Source: DASPKS01 sp035628035 (lineage in GTDB: Bacteria; Bacteroidota; Rhodothermia; Rhodothermales; Rubricoccaceae). Taken from it: 41,426 nt of DNA. Position 1 is the stretch's first letter, and every line of letters begins with the position of its first letter. The DNA is taken from contig DASPKS010000097.1 of the NCBI GenBank assembly GCA_035628035.1, forward strand, positions 1-41,426. Direction: 5' to 3'. This document shows positions 8,238 to 15,648 of this stretch, in pieces. Under the pieces are notes generated by a model. That model saw nothing but the letters and a program-made list of their open reading frames with translations. It was not told the origin of the DNA and did not search any database. The position numbers and the translations under genes were made by a program.

Positions 8238-8256
8238 GATCAAGTTGAGATGGGGG
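8238..8256. repeat. 19-bp direct repeat, copy 1
   Basis: Consensus GATCAAGWTGAGATRGGGG; this copy matches the second at 17 of 19 positions. It lies in the spacer upstream of the minus-strand gene at 7507-8031. It could be an operator or a duplication remnant. Confidence 0.5.
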
Positions 8257-8314
8257 CCGGCGAATCGGAGGCGTTACAGCCTCTCGGTTTAATCGGAAAG
8301 CGCTCTCAGAGTGA

Positions 8315-8333
8315 GATCAAGATGAGATAGGGG
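8315..8333. repeat. 19-bp direct repeat, copy 2
   Basis: Second copy of GATCAAGWTGAGATRGGGG, 77 nt from the first (start to start). It is only 8 nt downstream of the stop of the minus-strand paralogue at 8342-8872. Confidence 0.5.
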
Positions 8334-8341
8334 ATGGAGTC

Positions 8342-8872
8342 TCAAGGCGCAGCCTGAAAGAACTGCCCGGCTGCTGTGACCACGCGCCGGAGGCTGCACC
8401 GTGCCGGGGGGCGGTTCCCGGCGGCGTCGCGCTCGACGGCCGTCACGATGACCTCCTTGGCGAGCGTCGGCACGGCCGACGTCCGGGTGGGGTCGGCGGG
8501 GTCGACGTAGCGCACGGCGACGGACACATCGAACGGGAGCGCGGTCCCCTCGAACGAGATGGCGTCGGTGGTGGCGAGCCCGTGGAAGTCGTCGATATCG
8601 TCGAAGTCCGCCAGCGTCTCCCCGGCCTCAGGGCCCAGCTCGGTGGTGAGGCCCACCGTCGTAATGCGGAGCCCGGCCGCGGAGTCGGTATCGGCCTCGT
8701 CGTAGGCGCGGCCGAGCGCGCGGATGAGGTACGCGCTGGCGATGTCGGAGGCGGCCATGTCCACGTCGCCTGCCACGGCACGGTGCTCGGCCGTAGCATT
8801 GTTCTGGTGCATCGTCAGGGCGACGGTCCCGAACACGAGGAGGGCGACGACGGCGAGGAGGGTCTGCTGCAT
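8342..8872 (-). CDS. Small pilin-like protein, paralogue A
   Basis: A 176-residue protein, first gene of the cluster. It begins MQQTLLAVVALLVFGTVALT, the same hydrophobic start as paralogue B, followed by an amphipathic helix containing AEHRAVAGDVDMAASDIAS. The rest is beta-rich with the shared stretches RALGRAYDEAD, DDIDDFHGLA, VRYVDPADP, TLAKEVIVTAVE and NRPPARCSLRRVV. The two genes are evidently a tandem duplication. The ATG at 8872 was chosen because the upstream in-frame extension is Arg/Pro-rich and lacks any similarity in the paralogue. The 172 nt between it and pdxJ presumably hold the cluster promoter, but no clear box is visible. Function is unknown; a minor-pilin or pseudopilin-like role is inferred from the N-terminus and neighbours. 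Confidence 0.6.
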   Translation of the reverse strand: MQQTLLAVVALLVFGTVALTMHQNNATAEHRAVAGDVDMAASDIASAYLIRALGRAYDEADTDSAAGLRITTVGLTTELGPEAGETLADFDDIDDFHGLATTDAISFEGTALPFDVSVAVRYVDPADPTRTSAVPTLAKEVIVTAVERDAAGNRPPARCSLRRVVTAAGQFFQAAP

Positions 8873-9044
8873 GGGAGGGGGAGGAAGGGCTCCAGCGGCG
8901 GCCTCTATCACAACAAGGCCGGACCCACCCCAGCCCCCATCACCGGCTTTTTCTGGAACCGGTCCGTGCCCGAACGGCGGCGCGCAGCACGCCCGTTTCA
9001 GGTCGATCCCCGAGCGGGACGGGCGGTCCGCCCCGCTCGCGCCC

Positions 9045-9791
9045 TCACGGGGGGGGAGAGAGGAGGGCGAGGTACGCCCGGACGGCCGCCTCCAGCCCCC
9101 GCTCCAGCGCGTCGGCCGTGAGGGCGTGCCCGATGGACACCTCCCGCACGCCGGGGACCGCACGGAGGAAGGGGCCGAGGTTGTTGAGGTCGAGGTCGTG
9201 CCCGGCGTTGACGCCGAGCCCTACGGCGTTCGCCCGCTCGGCGGCGGCGACGTAGCGGGCGAGGAGCTCCTCGCTTTCGCCCTGCGCGAACGCCTCCGCC
9301 CAGGGGCCCGTGTATAGCTCGACACGGTCGGCCCCTACGTCGGCGGCACGGGCGATGGCCTCGGGGTCGGGGTCCATGAACAGGCTCACGCGGCAGCCCA
9401 GCGCGCGCAGCTCCTCGACGAGCGGGCGGACGCGGGCGCCGTCGCGGGCGAGGTCCCAGCCGTGGTCGGAGGTCCGCTGGCCGGGCGCGTCGGGGACGAG
9501 GGTGGCCTGTGCCGGGCGGGTCTGCCGGAGGATCTCCATGAAGCCGGGGTAGCCCGGCTCCGGCCCGGAGAAGGGGTTGCCCTCCACGTTCAGCTCCGCA
9601 GGCAACCACGAGGCCAGCTCGAACACGTCCTCGGGGAGGGCGTGGCGGCGGTCGGGGCGGGGGTGGAGCGTGATCCCGTGCGCGCCGGCGCGGAGGCACG
9701 TCTCGGCGGCCCAGCGTACGCTCGGCCGCGCGCCGCCCCGCGCGTTCCGCACGAGGGCCACCTTGTTGAGGTTGACGCTGAGCGAGGTCAC
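9045..9791 (-). CDS. pdxJ: Pyridoxine 5'-phosphate synthase PdxJ
   Basis: A 248-residue TIM-barrel enzyme that joins 1-deoxyxylulose 5-phosphate and 3-amino-2-oxopropyl phosphate to make pyridoxine 5'-phosphate in the DXP-dependent vitamin B6 route. The N-terminus TSLSVNLNKVALVRN, the segment GITLHPRPDRRH, MDPDPEAI, RVELYTGPWA and the catalytic-region GVNAGHDLDLNN are all typical. No ATG gives a normal length. The GTG at 9791 starts the family's usual first strand and lies 23 nt after a TACCTTGA -7-type box on the minus strand (9822-9815), so it is the likely start. The gene is divergent from the DUF3822-like gene and ends 172 nt before the pilin-like cluster. Confidence 0.95.
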   Translation of the reverse strand: MTSLSVNLNKVALVRNARGGARPSVRWAAETCLRAGAHGITLHPRPDRRHALPEDVFELASWLPAELNVEGNPFSGPEPGYPGFMEILRQTRPAQATLVPDAPGQRTSDHGWDLARDGARVRPLVEELRALGCRVSLFMDPDPEAIARAADVGADRVELYTGPWAEAFAQGESEELLARYVAAAERANAVGLGVNAGHDLDLNNLGPFLRAVPGVREVSIGHALTADALERGLEAAVRAYLALLSPPP

Positions 9792-9814
9792 GAGCCGGTT
9801 CGTCGGAGCGTCGT

Positions 9815-9822
9815 TCAAGGTA
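9815..9822 (-). promoter_or_regulatory. -7-type promoter box (TACCTTGA) of pdxJ
   Basis: Matches the Bacteroidota -7 element TAnnTTTG at its core positions and sits 23 nt before the GTG start of pdxJ. It is divergent from the box at 9866-9873. Confidence 0.45.
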
Positions 9823-9840
9823 CCGACGCGCGCCCGCGCG

Positions 9841-9873
9841 TTTGGCACCGCCGCGAGCGCCGGTCTACCTTCC
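9841..9873 (+). promoter_or_regulatory. Promoter with TTTG (-33) and TACCTTCC (-7)
   Basis: TTTG at 9841-9844 and TACCTTCC at 9866-9873 are separated by 21 nt, matching the Bacteroidota two-box promoter layout. Transcription would begin at about 9878, where the GTG start of the next gene lies, so the mRNA may be leaderless. Confidence 0.5.
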
Positions 9874-9877
9874 TGAC

Positions 9878-10810
9878 GTGACCGCCGAGGCTCCCGCCAC
9901 CCACGCCGCCCTCGCCCTCGCCGGGCGCACGCTCCGTTACGCCGAGGTGGAGCGGGAGGGGAGCGGTCCGGGCCACCTCCGCCGCCTCGGCGCGTGCGAG
10001 TTCGACTTCGATGTGGACCACGCGGTCCTCGGGGGCGCCGGGCCGACCTACCTCGAGACCGTCTCGACGGCCGTCTGCGAGGTGTTCGCCCGGACGACCG
10101 CGCGCGTGCTGACCGTTGTGGCCCCGCCCTCGGCCCTGGTGGGCTTCTCGACCCCGCTTCCCGATGGGCTACCGGCCGTGCAGCGGTACGAGCAGCTCCG
10201 CCAGGAGGCCGCCCTCCTCGCCGACGTGAGCCCCACGCAGCCCGCTCGCATTCGCGCGGCGCCGGTGCGCGTCGAGCGGCTCCCCAGCGGGCCACACGTG
10301 TGGCACCACGTGCTCCACGTCCCGGAGATGGTCCATGCCCGCCTCGTCCTGCTCGGGCGGAGCCTCGGGATGGGGGCGTATGACCTCGTCGAGGCCACCC
10401 GCGCCGCGGCGGCCGTGATCCGCACCGCCGTCGCAGGTACGGAGGTGGGGGAGGAGGGGCCCCCGCAGTACGAGCTGGTCGTCGGGCTGTGGGGCGGCCG
10501 CGCCGAGTTCGCGCTCTGCCGGCAGGGCGCCTGGTACGCCGGGCACCACGGCCCCGCGCACACCTCCGAGGACGCCACGTACTTCGCCCTCGCGATGCTC
10601 GAGCGGATGCGCGTGTCGCCGGTCCACCTCCGCCGGCTGTTCGTCTACGGCGACGAGGCGGCGCCCGCCCGCTTCAGCCTCCTCGCCGACTTCCTCGGCC
10701 TGCAGGCCGAGCTGCTCGACCCGCTCGCCCTGTTCGGGCGGCGCCCTCCGAACGCCACGCCCGCCGCGCTCTCCGCTTACGCGCCGTGCATCGGCGCGCT
10801 GCTGGCGTAG
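9878..10810 (+). CDS. DUF3822-like protein upstream of rsmD
   Basis: A 310-residue soluble protein. It starts with a strand like those of actin/hexokinase-type folds (AALALAGRTLRYAEVE) and contains APPSALVGFSTPLP and a second half with YELVVGLWGGRAEFALCRQG, again resembling the two-lobed ASKHA fold. In Bacteroidota a DUF3822 protein of similar size and fold usually lies directly before rsmD, which is the situation here; the assignment rests on this position and on fold-like pattern, not on a strong motif. The GTG at 9878 is preferred to the in-frame TTG at 9842 because the promoter boxes overlap the latter. The stop is 10 nt before rsmD, so it is probably co-transcribed with it. Biological role is unknown. 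Confidence 0.6.
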   Translation: MTAEAPATHAALALAGRTLRYAEVEREGSGPGHLRRLGACEFDFDVDHAVLGGAGPTYLETVSTAVCEVFARTTARVLTVVAPPSALVGFSTPLPDGLPAVQRYEQLRQEAALLADVSPTQPARIRAAPVRVERLPSGPHVWHHVLHVPEMVHARLVLLGRSLGMGAYDLVEATRAAAAVIRTAVAGTEVGEEGPPQYELVVGLWGGRAEFALCRQGAWYAGHHGPAHTSEDATYFALAMLERMRVSPVHLRRLFVYGDEAAPARFSLLADFLGLQAELLDPLALFGRRPPNATPAALSAYAPCIGALLA

Positions 10811-10820
10811 GGCCGCGGCC

Positions 10821-11357
10821 ATGCGCATCATCGGCGGCCGGTTCAAGCGGGCGGCCCTGCGCGCGCCGAAGGGGCTCGACACCCGCCCTACGTCGGACCG
10901 CGTGCGCGAGGCCCTCTTCAACCGGCTCGAAGCGCGGCTCGACCTCGAAGGCACGCGCGTGCTCGACCTCTTCGCCGGGACGGGCGCGCTCGGGCTGGAG
11001 GCGATCAGCCGGGGCGCCGCCTCGGCCGTGTTCGTCGAGAAGAGCGAGGGGGCGTTGCGGGTGCTCCGCCAGAACGCGGCCACCCTCGGCGTTGAGGGCG
11101 CCTGCACGTTCGTCCGCGCCGACGCGGTGGCGTGGCTCCGCCGCGCGGGCGGCCTCTACGACCTCGCCTTCGCCGACCCGCCCTACGACCTCCCGGCGCT
11201 GCCCGACCTCCCCGCGCTCATCAGGCCGATCCTCGCGCCCGGCGGCCTCTTCGCGCTGGAGCACGACGCGCGCCACACGTTCGCCGAGGTGCCGAGCCTC
11301 GTCGGGTCGTGGCCCTACGGCCGCACCGTCGTGAGCCTGTTCGCCGCCGAAGGCTGA
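10821..11357 (+). CDS. rsmD: 16S rRNA (guanine966-N2)-methyltransferase RsmD
   Basis: A 178-residue SAM-dependent methyltransferase that modifies G966 of 16S rRNA during 30S assembly. The start MRIIGGRFKR and the substrate segment RPTSDRVREALFN at about 22-34 are family signatures. SAM-binding motif I is LDLFAGTGALGLEA at 48-61 and the catalytic motif IV is ADPPY at 118-122. Length is normal. It follows the DUF3822-like gene by 10 nt and precedes coaD by 48 nt, the common rsmD-coaD order. Confidence 0.96.
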   Translation: MRIIGGRFKRAALRAPKGLDTRPTSDRVREALFNRLEARLDLEGTRVLDLFAGTGALGLEAISRGAASAVFVEKSEGALRVLRQNAATLGVEGACTFVRADAVAWLRRAGGLYDLAFADPPYDLPALPDLPALIRPILAPGGLFALEHDARHTFAEVPSLVGSWPYGRTVVSLFAAEG

Positions 11358-11405
11358 GGGGACGGGGGTTTGTCGGATCTTCCCCCCGGCTGACCGCTCC
11401 CGCCC

Positions 11406-11897
11406 ATGCGCCTTGCCCTGTATCCCGGCACCTTCGACCCCATCACGCGGGGCCACCTCGACGTGCTCGGCCGCGCACTCCGGCTGTTCGACCGCGTTGA
11501 GGTCACCGTCGCCGTCAACGTGGCGAAGCAGACCCTGTTCTCGACGGAGGAGCGCGTGCGGCTGGTGGAGGAGAGCCTGGAGGAGCTGCCCGCCGACCTC
11601 CGCGACCGTGTGGCTGTCGTCGCCTTCGAGGGGCTGCTCGTAGACCAGGCCCGGGCGCGGGGCGCCTCGGCGCTCATCCGCGGGCTCCGGCAGGTGTCCG
11701 ACTTCGAGTACGAGATGCGGATGGCGCTCGCCAACCGCCGCCTCGCGCCGGAGATCGAGACGGTGTTCCTGATGCCGAGCGAGGAGCACGCGTTCACGGC
11801 GGCCACCATCGTCCGCGAGATCCACCGGTGGGCCGGAGACACGTCGTCGTTCGTGCCCGCGGCCGTCGAGCGGGCGCTTCGCACGAAGCGGGGGTAG
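11406..11897 (+). CDS. coaD: Phosphopantetheine adenylyltransferase
   Basis: A 163-residue nucleotidyltransferase that catalyses the fourth step of coenzyme A synthesis, adenylating 4'-phosphopantetheine. The N-terminus has YPGTFDPITRGH at residues 6-17 with the HIGH-like TRGH. The segments RGLRQVSDFEYEMRMALANR and MPSEEHAFTAATIVREI are the family's substrate-binding and C-terminal signatures. Normal length. The 48-nt gap after rsmD holds a GATCTTCC stretch at 11376-11383, 22 nt before the start, which could be a degenerate -7 box. Confidence 0.97.
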   Translation: MRLALYPGTFDPITRGHLDVLGRALRLFDRVEVTVAVNVAKQTLFSTEERVRLVEESLEELPADLRDRVAVVAFEGLLVDQARARGASALIRGLRQVSDFEYEMRMALANRRLAPEIETVFLMPSEEHAFTAATIVREIHRWAGDTSSFVPAAVERALRTKRG

Positions 11898-11932
11898 CGG
11901 CGAGGCCGACGAACCCCCGGCGATGGGGAACG

Positions 11933-11940
11933 TATGCTCG
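11933..11940 (+). promoter_or_regulatory. -7-type box (TATGCTCG)
   Basis: Lies 29 nt before the ATG at 11970. It overlaps the alternative in-frame ATG at 11934, which argues that the downstream ATG is the real start. Confidence 0.3.
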
Positions 11941-11969
11941 GGGCCCCTCTGTCTTCCTCCCTTCGCGTC

Positions 11970-12896
11970 ATGCCCCCCGCCGCCAGTAGGCTCGGGCTCG
12001 TCGTTTTCGCGCTCGTCGCTGCGCCAGCCGCGGCGCAGCCGACCACGGATCCTCCGGCCGACACGACCGGCACCCCCCTCATCCATCTGGAGCTCGCCGA
12101 CGGGACGGCGCTCGTAGGGAGGGTCGTGCGCGAGGACGACGAGCAGGTCGAGTTCCGAACGACAGGGGGCGCGCTCGTGATCGTCCCGGCCGCGCAGGTC
12201 CGAAGCCGCCGCCCCTTCGAAGGGGCGGTGCGCGGGGGGAGGGCCGTCGCAAGCGACCCCAACGGGACGCGGCTCTTCTTCGCACCCACAGGACGCCCGC
12301 TCGGCCGTGGGCAGGGCTACGTCGCGGCGTACGAGGTGTTCTTTCCGCTCGTGGCCTACGGGATCACCGAGCGCGTGAGCGTGAGCGGGGGCACCGTCCT
12401 GGCGCCGGGGGCCTTCGGCAGCGTCGTCTACGCCGCGTCGAAGGCGACCTTCCTCCGCACGAACGCGGTGGACCTCGCGGCGGGCGTGTTCCTTCTCACC
12501 GCGTTCTTCGAGTCCGTTTGCTCGGACGAGGGGTGCGAGGAGAGCAGCGGCGTAGGCGGGATCGCCTATGGCGTGGGCACCGTCGGCGACGACCAGCGTG
12601 CGGTAACACTGGGCGCCGGGGCCTCCGTCGGTGCCGCTGAGGGGGGCGGCTTGGTCCTCGTGGGCGGCGAGCTCCAGGTCTCGAACTCGATCAAGCTCCT
12701 GTCGGAGAACTACGTCGCGTTCGCCGGGGGCGACGCCGGAACGGTGATCTCTGCGGGGGTCCGGTTCTTCGGGGAGCGCCTGGCCGCCGACCTCGGGCTG
12801 TTCACCTCGCCCGACCTCCTGCTCGAAGAGGAGGTGGACCTCGCCGACTTCCCGTTCTTGCCCTGGGTCGGGTTCACCTACAACTTCGGGCGGTAA
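11970..12896 (+). CDS. Secreted, probably outer-membrane beta-barrel protein
   Basis: A 308-residue protein with a signal peptide at residues 1-23 ending APAAAQ. Residues about 35-80 form a small beta domain (LADGTALVGRVVREDDEQVEF), a type that often precedes barrels in this group. From about residue 95 onward the sequence alternates polar and hydrophobic residues and ends WVGFTYNFGR, with an aromatic residue near the C-terminus, as expected of an outer-membrane barrel. Cysteines in SVCSDEGCEES at about 185 could form a loop disulfide. The ATG at 11970 is chosen over 11934 because it starts the signal peptide and because a promoter-like box covers the earlier ATG. No specific function can be read. 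It stands alone between coaD and the aminotransferase. Confidence 0.6.
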   Translation: MPPAASRLGLVVFALVAAPAAAQPTTDPPADTTGTPLIHLELADGTALVGRVVREDDEQVEFRTTGGALVIVPAAQVRSRRPFEGAVRGGRAVASDPNGTRLFFAPTGRPLGRGQGYVAAYEVFFPLVAYGITERVSVSGGTVLAPGAFGSVVYAASKATFLRTNAVDLAAGVFLLTAFFESVCSDEGCEESSGVGGIAYGVGTVGDDQRAVTLGAGASVGAAEGGGLVLVGGELQVSNSIKLLSENYVAFAGGDAGTVISAGVRFFGERLAADLGLFTSPDLLLEEEVDLADFPFLPWVGFTYNFGR

Positions 12897-12936
12897 CGGC
12901 CGGGGATCCTGAAGCCTCTGCGTTTGCGGCCCTCCG

Positions 12937-12944
12937 TACCTTTG
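12937..12944 (+). promoter_or_regulatory. -7-type promoter box (TACCTTTG) of the aminotransferase gene
   Basis: A perfect match to the Bacteroidota TAnnTTTG -7 consensus, 20 nt before the ATG at 12965. No clear TTTG is seen at the -33 distance. Confidence 0.55.
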
Positions 12945-12964
12945 CGCGCCCCTCTCCCGCGCCG

Positions 12965-14179
12965 ATGCCGACCGCCTACGCCTTGGACGACCTCAACCCG
13001 AACGTGGCCGCGATGCGGCCCTCGGCCACGCTCGCCGTCTCGGCCCGCGCCAAGGCCCTCGTCCGCGCCGGCCACGACGTGGTGGACCTCTCGGCGGGCG
13101 AGCCCGACTTCGACACGCCGGCGCCCATCGTCGAGGCCGCGCACGAGGCGCTCCGGCAGGGGTTCACGCACTACACCCCCAACGCGGGCATCCCCGAGCT
13201 GCGCGAGGCCGTCGCCGCCAAGCTCCACCGCGAGAACGCGCTCGACGTGAAGCCCGCGCAGGTGCTCTGCACCAACGGCACCAAGCAGGCCCTCGCCATG
13301 GCGGTCCTCGCGCTCTGCCGCCCCGGCGACGAGGTGATCGTGCCAGCGCCGTACTGGGTGAGCTACCCCGAGATGGTCCGCCTCGCCGGGGCCGAGCCCG
13401 TGTTCATCGAGACGACGGCGGAGGGGGAGTACAAGCTGACCGCGGAAGCGCTGGAGGCGGCGATCACCGAGCGGACGCGGCTCGTCTTCCTCTGCTACCC
13501 CTCGAACCCGACGGGGGCGGTGCTGGAGCCGCCGGAGCTGGAGGAGCTCGCGGCCGTCCTCCGCCGCCACGAGCACGTCTTCGTGATCTCCGACGAGATC
13601 TACGAGCACGTCATCTTCGACTCCGCCTTCCGCTCGTTCGCCACCTTCGACGGGATGGCCGACCGGACGGTCACGGTCAACGGGTTCGCGAAGGCGTACG
13701 CGATGACGGGGTGGCGGCTCGGCTACCTCGCCGGCCCGAGGTGGATCGTCGACGCCGCCGACACCATCCAGAGCAACTTCTCGTCGGCGCCGAACTCCAT
13801 CGCGCAGAAGGCCGGCGTGGCGGCGCTCGGGATGGGGCTGGAGGAGGTGCAGCGGATGACGGCCGCCTTCCGCCGCCGCCGCGACTTCCTCCTCGACAAG
13901 GTGCAGGCCCTCCCCGGCGTGCGGTGCCCGAAGCCCGAAGGGGCGTTCTACCTCTTCCCCGACGTCTCGGCCTACTACGGCCGCACCGCGCCCGACGGCA
14001 CGCGCCTCGACGGGAGCGAGGCGCTGTGCCTGTACCTCCTCGACGCCTGCGAGGTGGCCCTCGTGCCGGGCGCGGCCTTCGGGGCCGACGCCGGGGTGCG
14101 CGTCTCTTACGCCGCCGACATGGACACCCTGGCCCGGGCGATGCAGCGGATCGAGAAGTGCCTGGCTTCGCTGCGCTAG
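12965..14179 (+). CDS. aspC: Aspartate aminotransferase (class I PLP-dependent, AspC/AspB type)
   Basis: A 404-residue fold-type I aminotransferase that interconverts aspartate/2-oxoglutarate and oxaloacetate/glutamate in the cytoplasm. It shows LSAGEPDFDTP at 42-52, TNGTKQAL around the phosphate-binding loop (103-110), the SNPTG motif with Asn181, SDEIYE with Asp210, and the PLP-binding lysine in FAKAYAMTGWRLGY (Lys243). VRVSYA near the end supplies the carboxylate-binding Arg. Length is typical of the Ib subgroup. It has its own -7-type box 20 nt upstream. Specificity is inferred from the subgroup; prephenate or other amino acids could also be substrates. Confidence 0.88.
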   Translation: MPTAYALDDLNPNVAAMRPSATLAVSARAKALVRAGHDVVDLSAGEPDFDTPAPIVEAAHEALRQGFTHYTPNAGIPELREAVAAKLHRENALDVKPAQVLCTNGTKQALAMAVLALCRPGDEVIVPAPYWVSYPEMVRLAGAEPVFIETTAEGEYKLTAEALEAAITERTRLVFLCYPSNPTGAVLEPPELEELAAVLRRHEHVFVISDEIYEHVIFDSAFRSFATFDGMADRTVTVNGFAKAYAMTGWRLGYLAGPRWIVDAADTIQSNFSSAPNSIAQKAGVAALGMGLEEVQRMTAAFRRRRDFLLDKVQALPGVRCPKPEGAFYLFPDVSAYYGRTAPDGTRLDGSEALCLYLLDACEVALVPGAAFGADAGVRVSYAADMDTLARAMQRIEKCLASLR

Positions 14180-14236
14180 GCGGGATCGCCGCGCGGGGTT
14201 CATCGTTTGGGCCCGCCCCTGCCCCTTCCCGACGCC

Positions 14237-15475
14237 GTGCCTGAAGACTTCCCGCCGCATGCCGTGACGCCTTCTGAGGAGGCGGCGCGCTCGGTGCTCG
14301 TCGAGCCCGGCCCGCCGCGCGAGCGATACGGCCTCCACGCGGTGCTCTTCCTCGCCACGCTCCTCTGCATGGTGAACGCGGGGATCGTGCTCGTCGGGCG
14401 CAACCTCGTGTACGAGGCGGGGGGGTGGGGGGCCATGGTGGCCGACGGGCTCCGCTACGCCATTCCCTTCCTGGGCTTCCTTACGGTCCACGAGTTCGGG
14501 CACTACCTCGCGGCGCGGCGGCACGGCATCGCCGTCTCGCTCCCCTACTACCTCCCGATCCCCTTCGCTCTCGGGACGTTCGGCGCCGTCATCCGCATCC
14601 GCGAGCCGATGCGGCGCACGCGCCAGCTCTTCGACGTGGGCGCGGCCGGGCCGCTGGCGGGGTTCGTCGTCGCGCTTGGCCTGCTCCTCGCCGGGCTGCT
14701 CACGCTCCCACCGCCGGAGTACCTCCTCGGCATCAGCGGGCACGAGCCGGTCGTGTACGCCGCGCGCGCCTTCGGCGCGTTCCCGGAGGAGTTCACCGCG
14801 CCCCGCGGCGCGATGCTCCTCCTCTTCGGCGACACGCTCCTCTACAACGGGATCACCTCGCTCTTCCCCTTCGTGCCGCCGGCCTACGAGCTCCAGCACT
14901 ACCCGCTCCTGCTGGCCGGCTGGCTCGGGCTGTTCTTCACGGCGCTCAACCTGCTCCCCGTCGGCCAGCTCGATGGCGGGCACGTCGTCTACGCGCTGTT
15001 CGGGCCGCGCGTGCACCGCGTCGTCGCGCGCGTGACCACGCTCGTGCTCATCACCTCCGGCGCCCTCGCCGCCCCGCGCGACGTGGCACCGCTCCTCAGC
15101 GGCGGGCTGGCGGAGCTGGGGCTGCCCCCGGGGGGAGGGGGGGTGCTCGTCTGGGCACTCCTCGCGCTCCTCCTCTTCGCCTATCTCCGGCGGCTCTTTA
15201 GGAACGACCTCCGCGTGGCGCTCCCCGCGCTCCTCGCGCTAATGGGGCTCGTGGCCGGGGCCAACCGCTTCGCGCCAGGGGTCGTCGAGGCGTTCGGCTA
15301 CACGGGGTGGCTCTTCTGGGGCGCGCTCCTCCTGTTCCTCATCCGCGTGGACCACCCGCCCGTGCTCGTGCGCGAGCCGCTCACGCCGCTGCAGAAAGCC
15401 CTCGGGTACTTCTGCCTGCTCCTCTTCGTGCTCTGCTTCTCGATCCAGCCCATCACGGAGGGCATCGTGCAGTAG
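14237..15475 (+). CDS. Site-2 protease-like M50 membrane metallopeptidase
   Basis: A 412-residue intramembrane zinc protease. The catalytic motif HEFGH is at residues 85-89 and the third-ligand motif NLLPVGQLDGGH at 238-249, both inside hydrophobic helices. There are roughly ten membrane segments, including several after the catalytic core, as in the larger M50 (S2P/EGY1-like) proteins. There is no PDZ domain between the motifs, so it is not RseP. The frame is open to a TTG at 14207, but the GTG at 14237 is preferred: it begins a normal acidic leader and follows a degenerate ATCGTTTG box at 14202-14209 by 27 nt. Substrates are unknown; membrane-bound regulatory proteins are usual for the family. 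It starts 57 nt after the aminotransferase stop. Confidence 0.88.
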   Translation: MPEDFPPHAVTPSEEAARSVLVEPGPPRERYGLHAVLFLATLLCMVNAGIVLVGRNLVYEAGGWGAMVADGLRYAIPFLGFLTVHEFGHYLAARRHGIAVSLPYYLPIPFALGTFGAVIRIREPMRRTRQLFDVGAAGPLAGFVVALGLLLAGLLTLPPPEYLLGISGHEPVVYAARAFGAFPEEFTAPRGAMLLLFGDTLLYNGITSLFPFVPPAYELQHYPLLLAGWLGLFFTALNLLPVGQLDGGHVVYALFGPRVHRVVARVTTLVLITSGALAAPRDVAPLLSGGLAELGLPPGGGGVLVWALLALLLFAYLRRLFRNDLRVALPALLALMGLVAGANRFAPGVVEAFGYTGWLFWGALLLFLIRVDHPPVLVREPLTPLQKALGYFCLLLFVLCFSIQPITEGIVQ

Positions 15476-15532
15476 GGCAGGCAAAAACGCCGCCCCGCCG
15501 GGTGGGCGGTTGTGCCCGGCGGCCCCTGCCCG

Positions 15533-15540
15533 TACCTTCG
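15533..15540 (+). promoter_or_regulatory. -7-type box (TACCTTCG) upstream of the type IX-like operon
   Basis: Good match to TAnnTTTG. The next start codon is 108 nt downstream, so the transcript would have an unusually long leader for this window, or the box is fortuitous. Confidence 0.35.
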
Positions 15541-15648
15541 GGCCCCTGTCGTGCCTTTGCCCCGGAGCCCCGCGCCTGCCCCTTTCGCTACGAGCGCCCC
15601 GCGCCGGACGGTACCGGCGCCGCTGACCCCCGACCCGCCCGACGCTCG

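Larger units (their letters stand above)
8032..8341. other. 310-nt gene-free spacer between the two pilin-like paralogues
   Basis: No open reading frame with coding character is visible. The part at 8235-8340 is less GC-rich than its surroundings and holds an imperfect 19-bp direct repeat (see the two repeat entries). The spacer may carry a promoter for the gene at 7507-8031, but I could not find a convincing -7 or -35 box on the minus strand. Confidence 0.5.

Noticed and set aside
8949..8974. T5 tract and ACCGG/CCGGT pairing between pdxJ and the pilin-like cluster
   Set aside because: The T tract lies inside the loop on the plus strand, so it does not form a terminator for the minus-strand pdxJ transcript.
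11934..11969. Upstream ATG for the secreted barrel protein
   Set aside because: It lies inside a TATGCTCG box and would add polar residues before the signal peptide.
14207..14236. TTG start for the M50 protease
   Set aside because: It overlaps a promoter-like ATCGTTTG box; the GTG at 14237 gives a normal leader.
12878..15016. 712-codon minus-strand frame opposite the aminotransferase and the M50 protease
   Set aside because: Arg/Glu/His-rich shadow with no domain, spanning two well-supported genes on the other strand.
15484..15510. GC hairpin next to AAAAA after the M50 gene, considered as a terminator
   Set aside because: The T tract would lie on the minus strand, where no gene ends. For the plus-strand gene the A tract precedes the hairpin, so it is not an intrinsic terminator.
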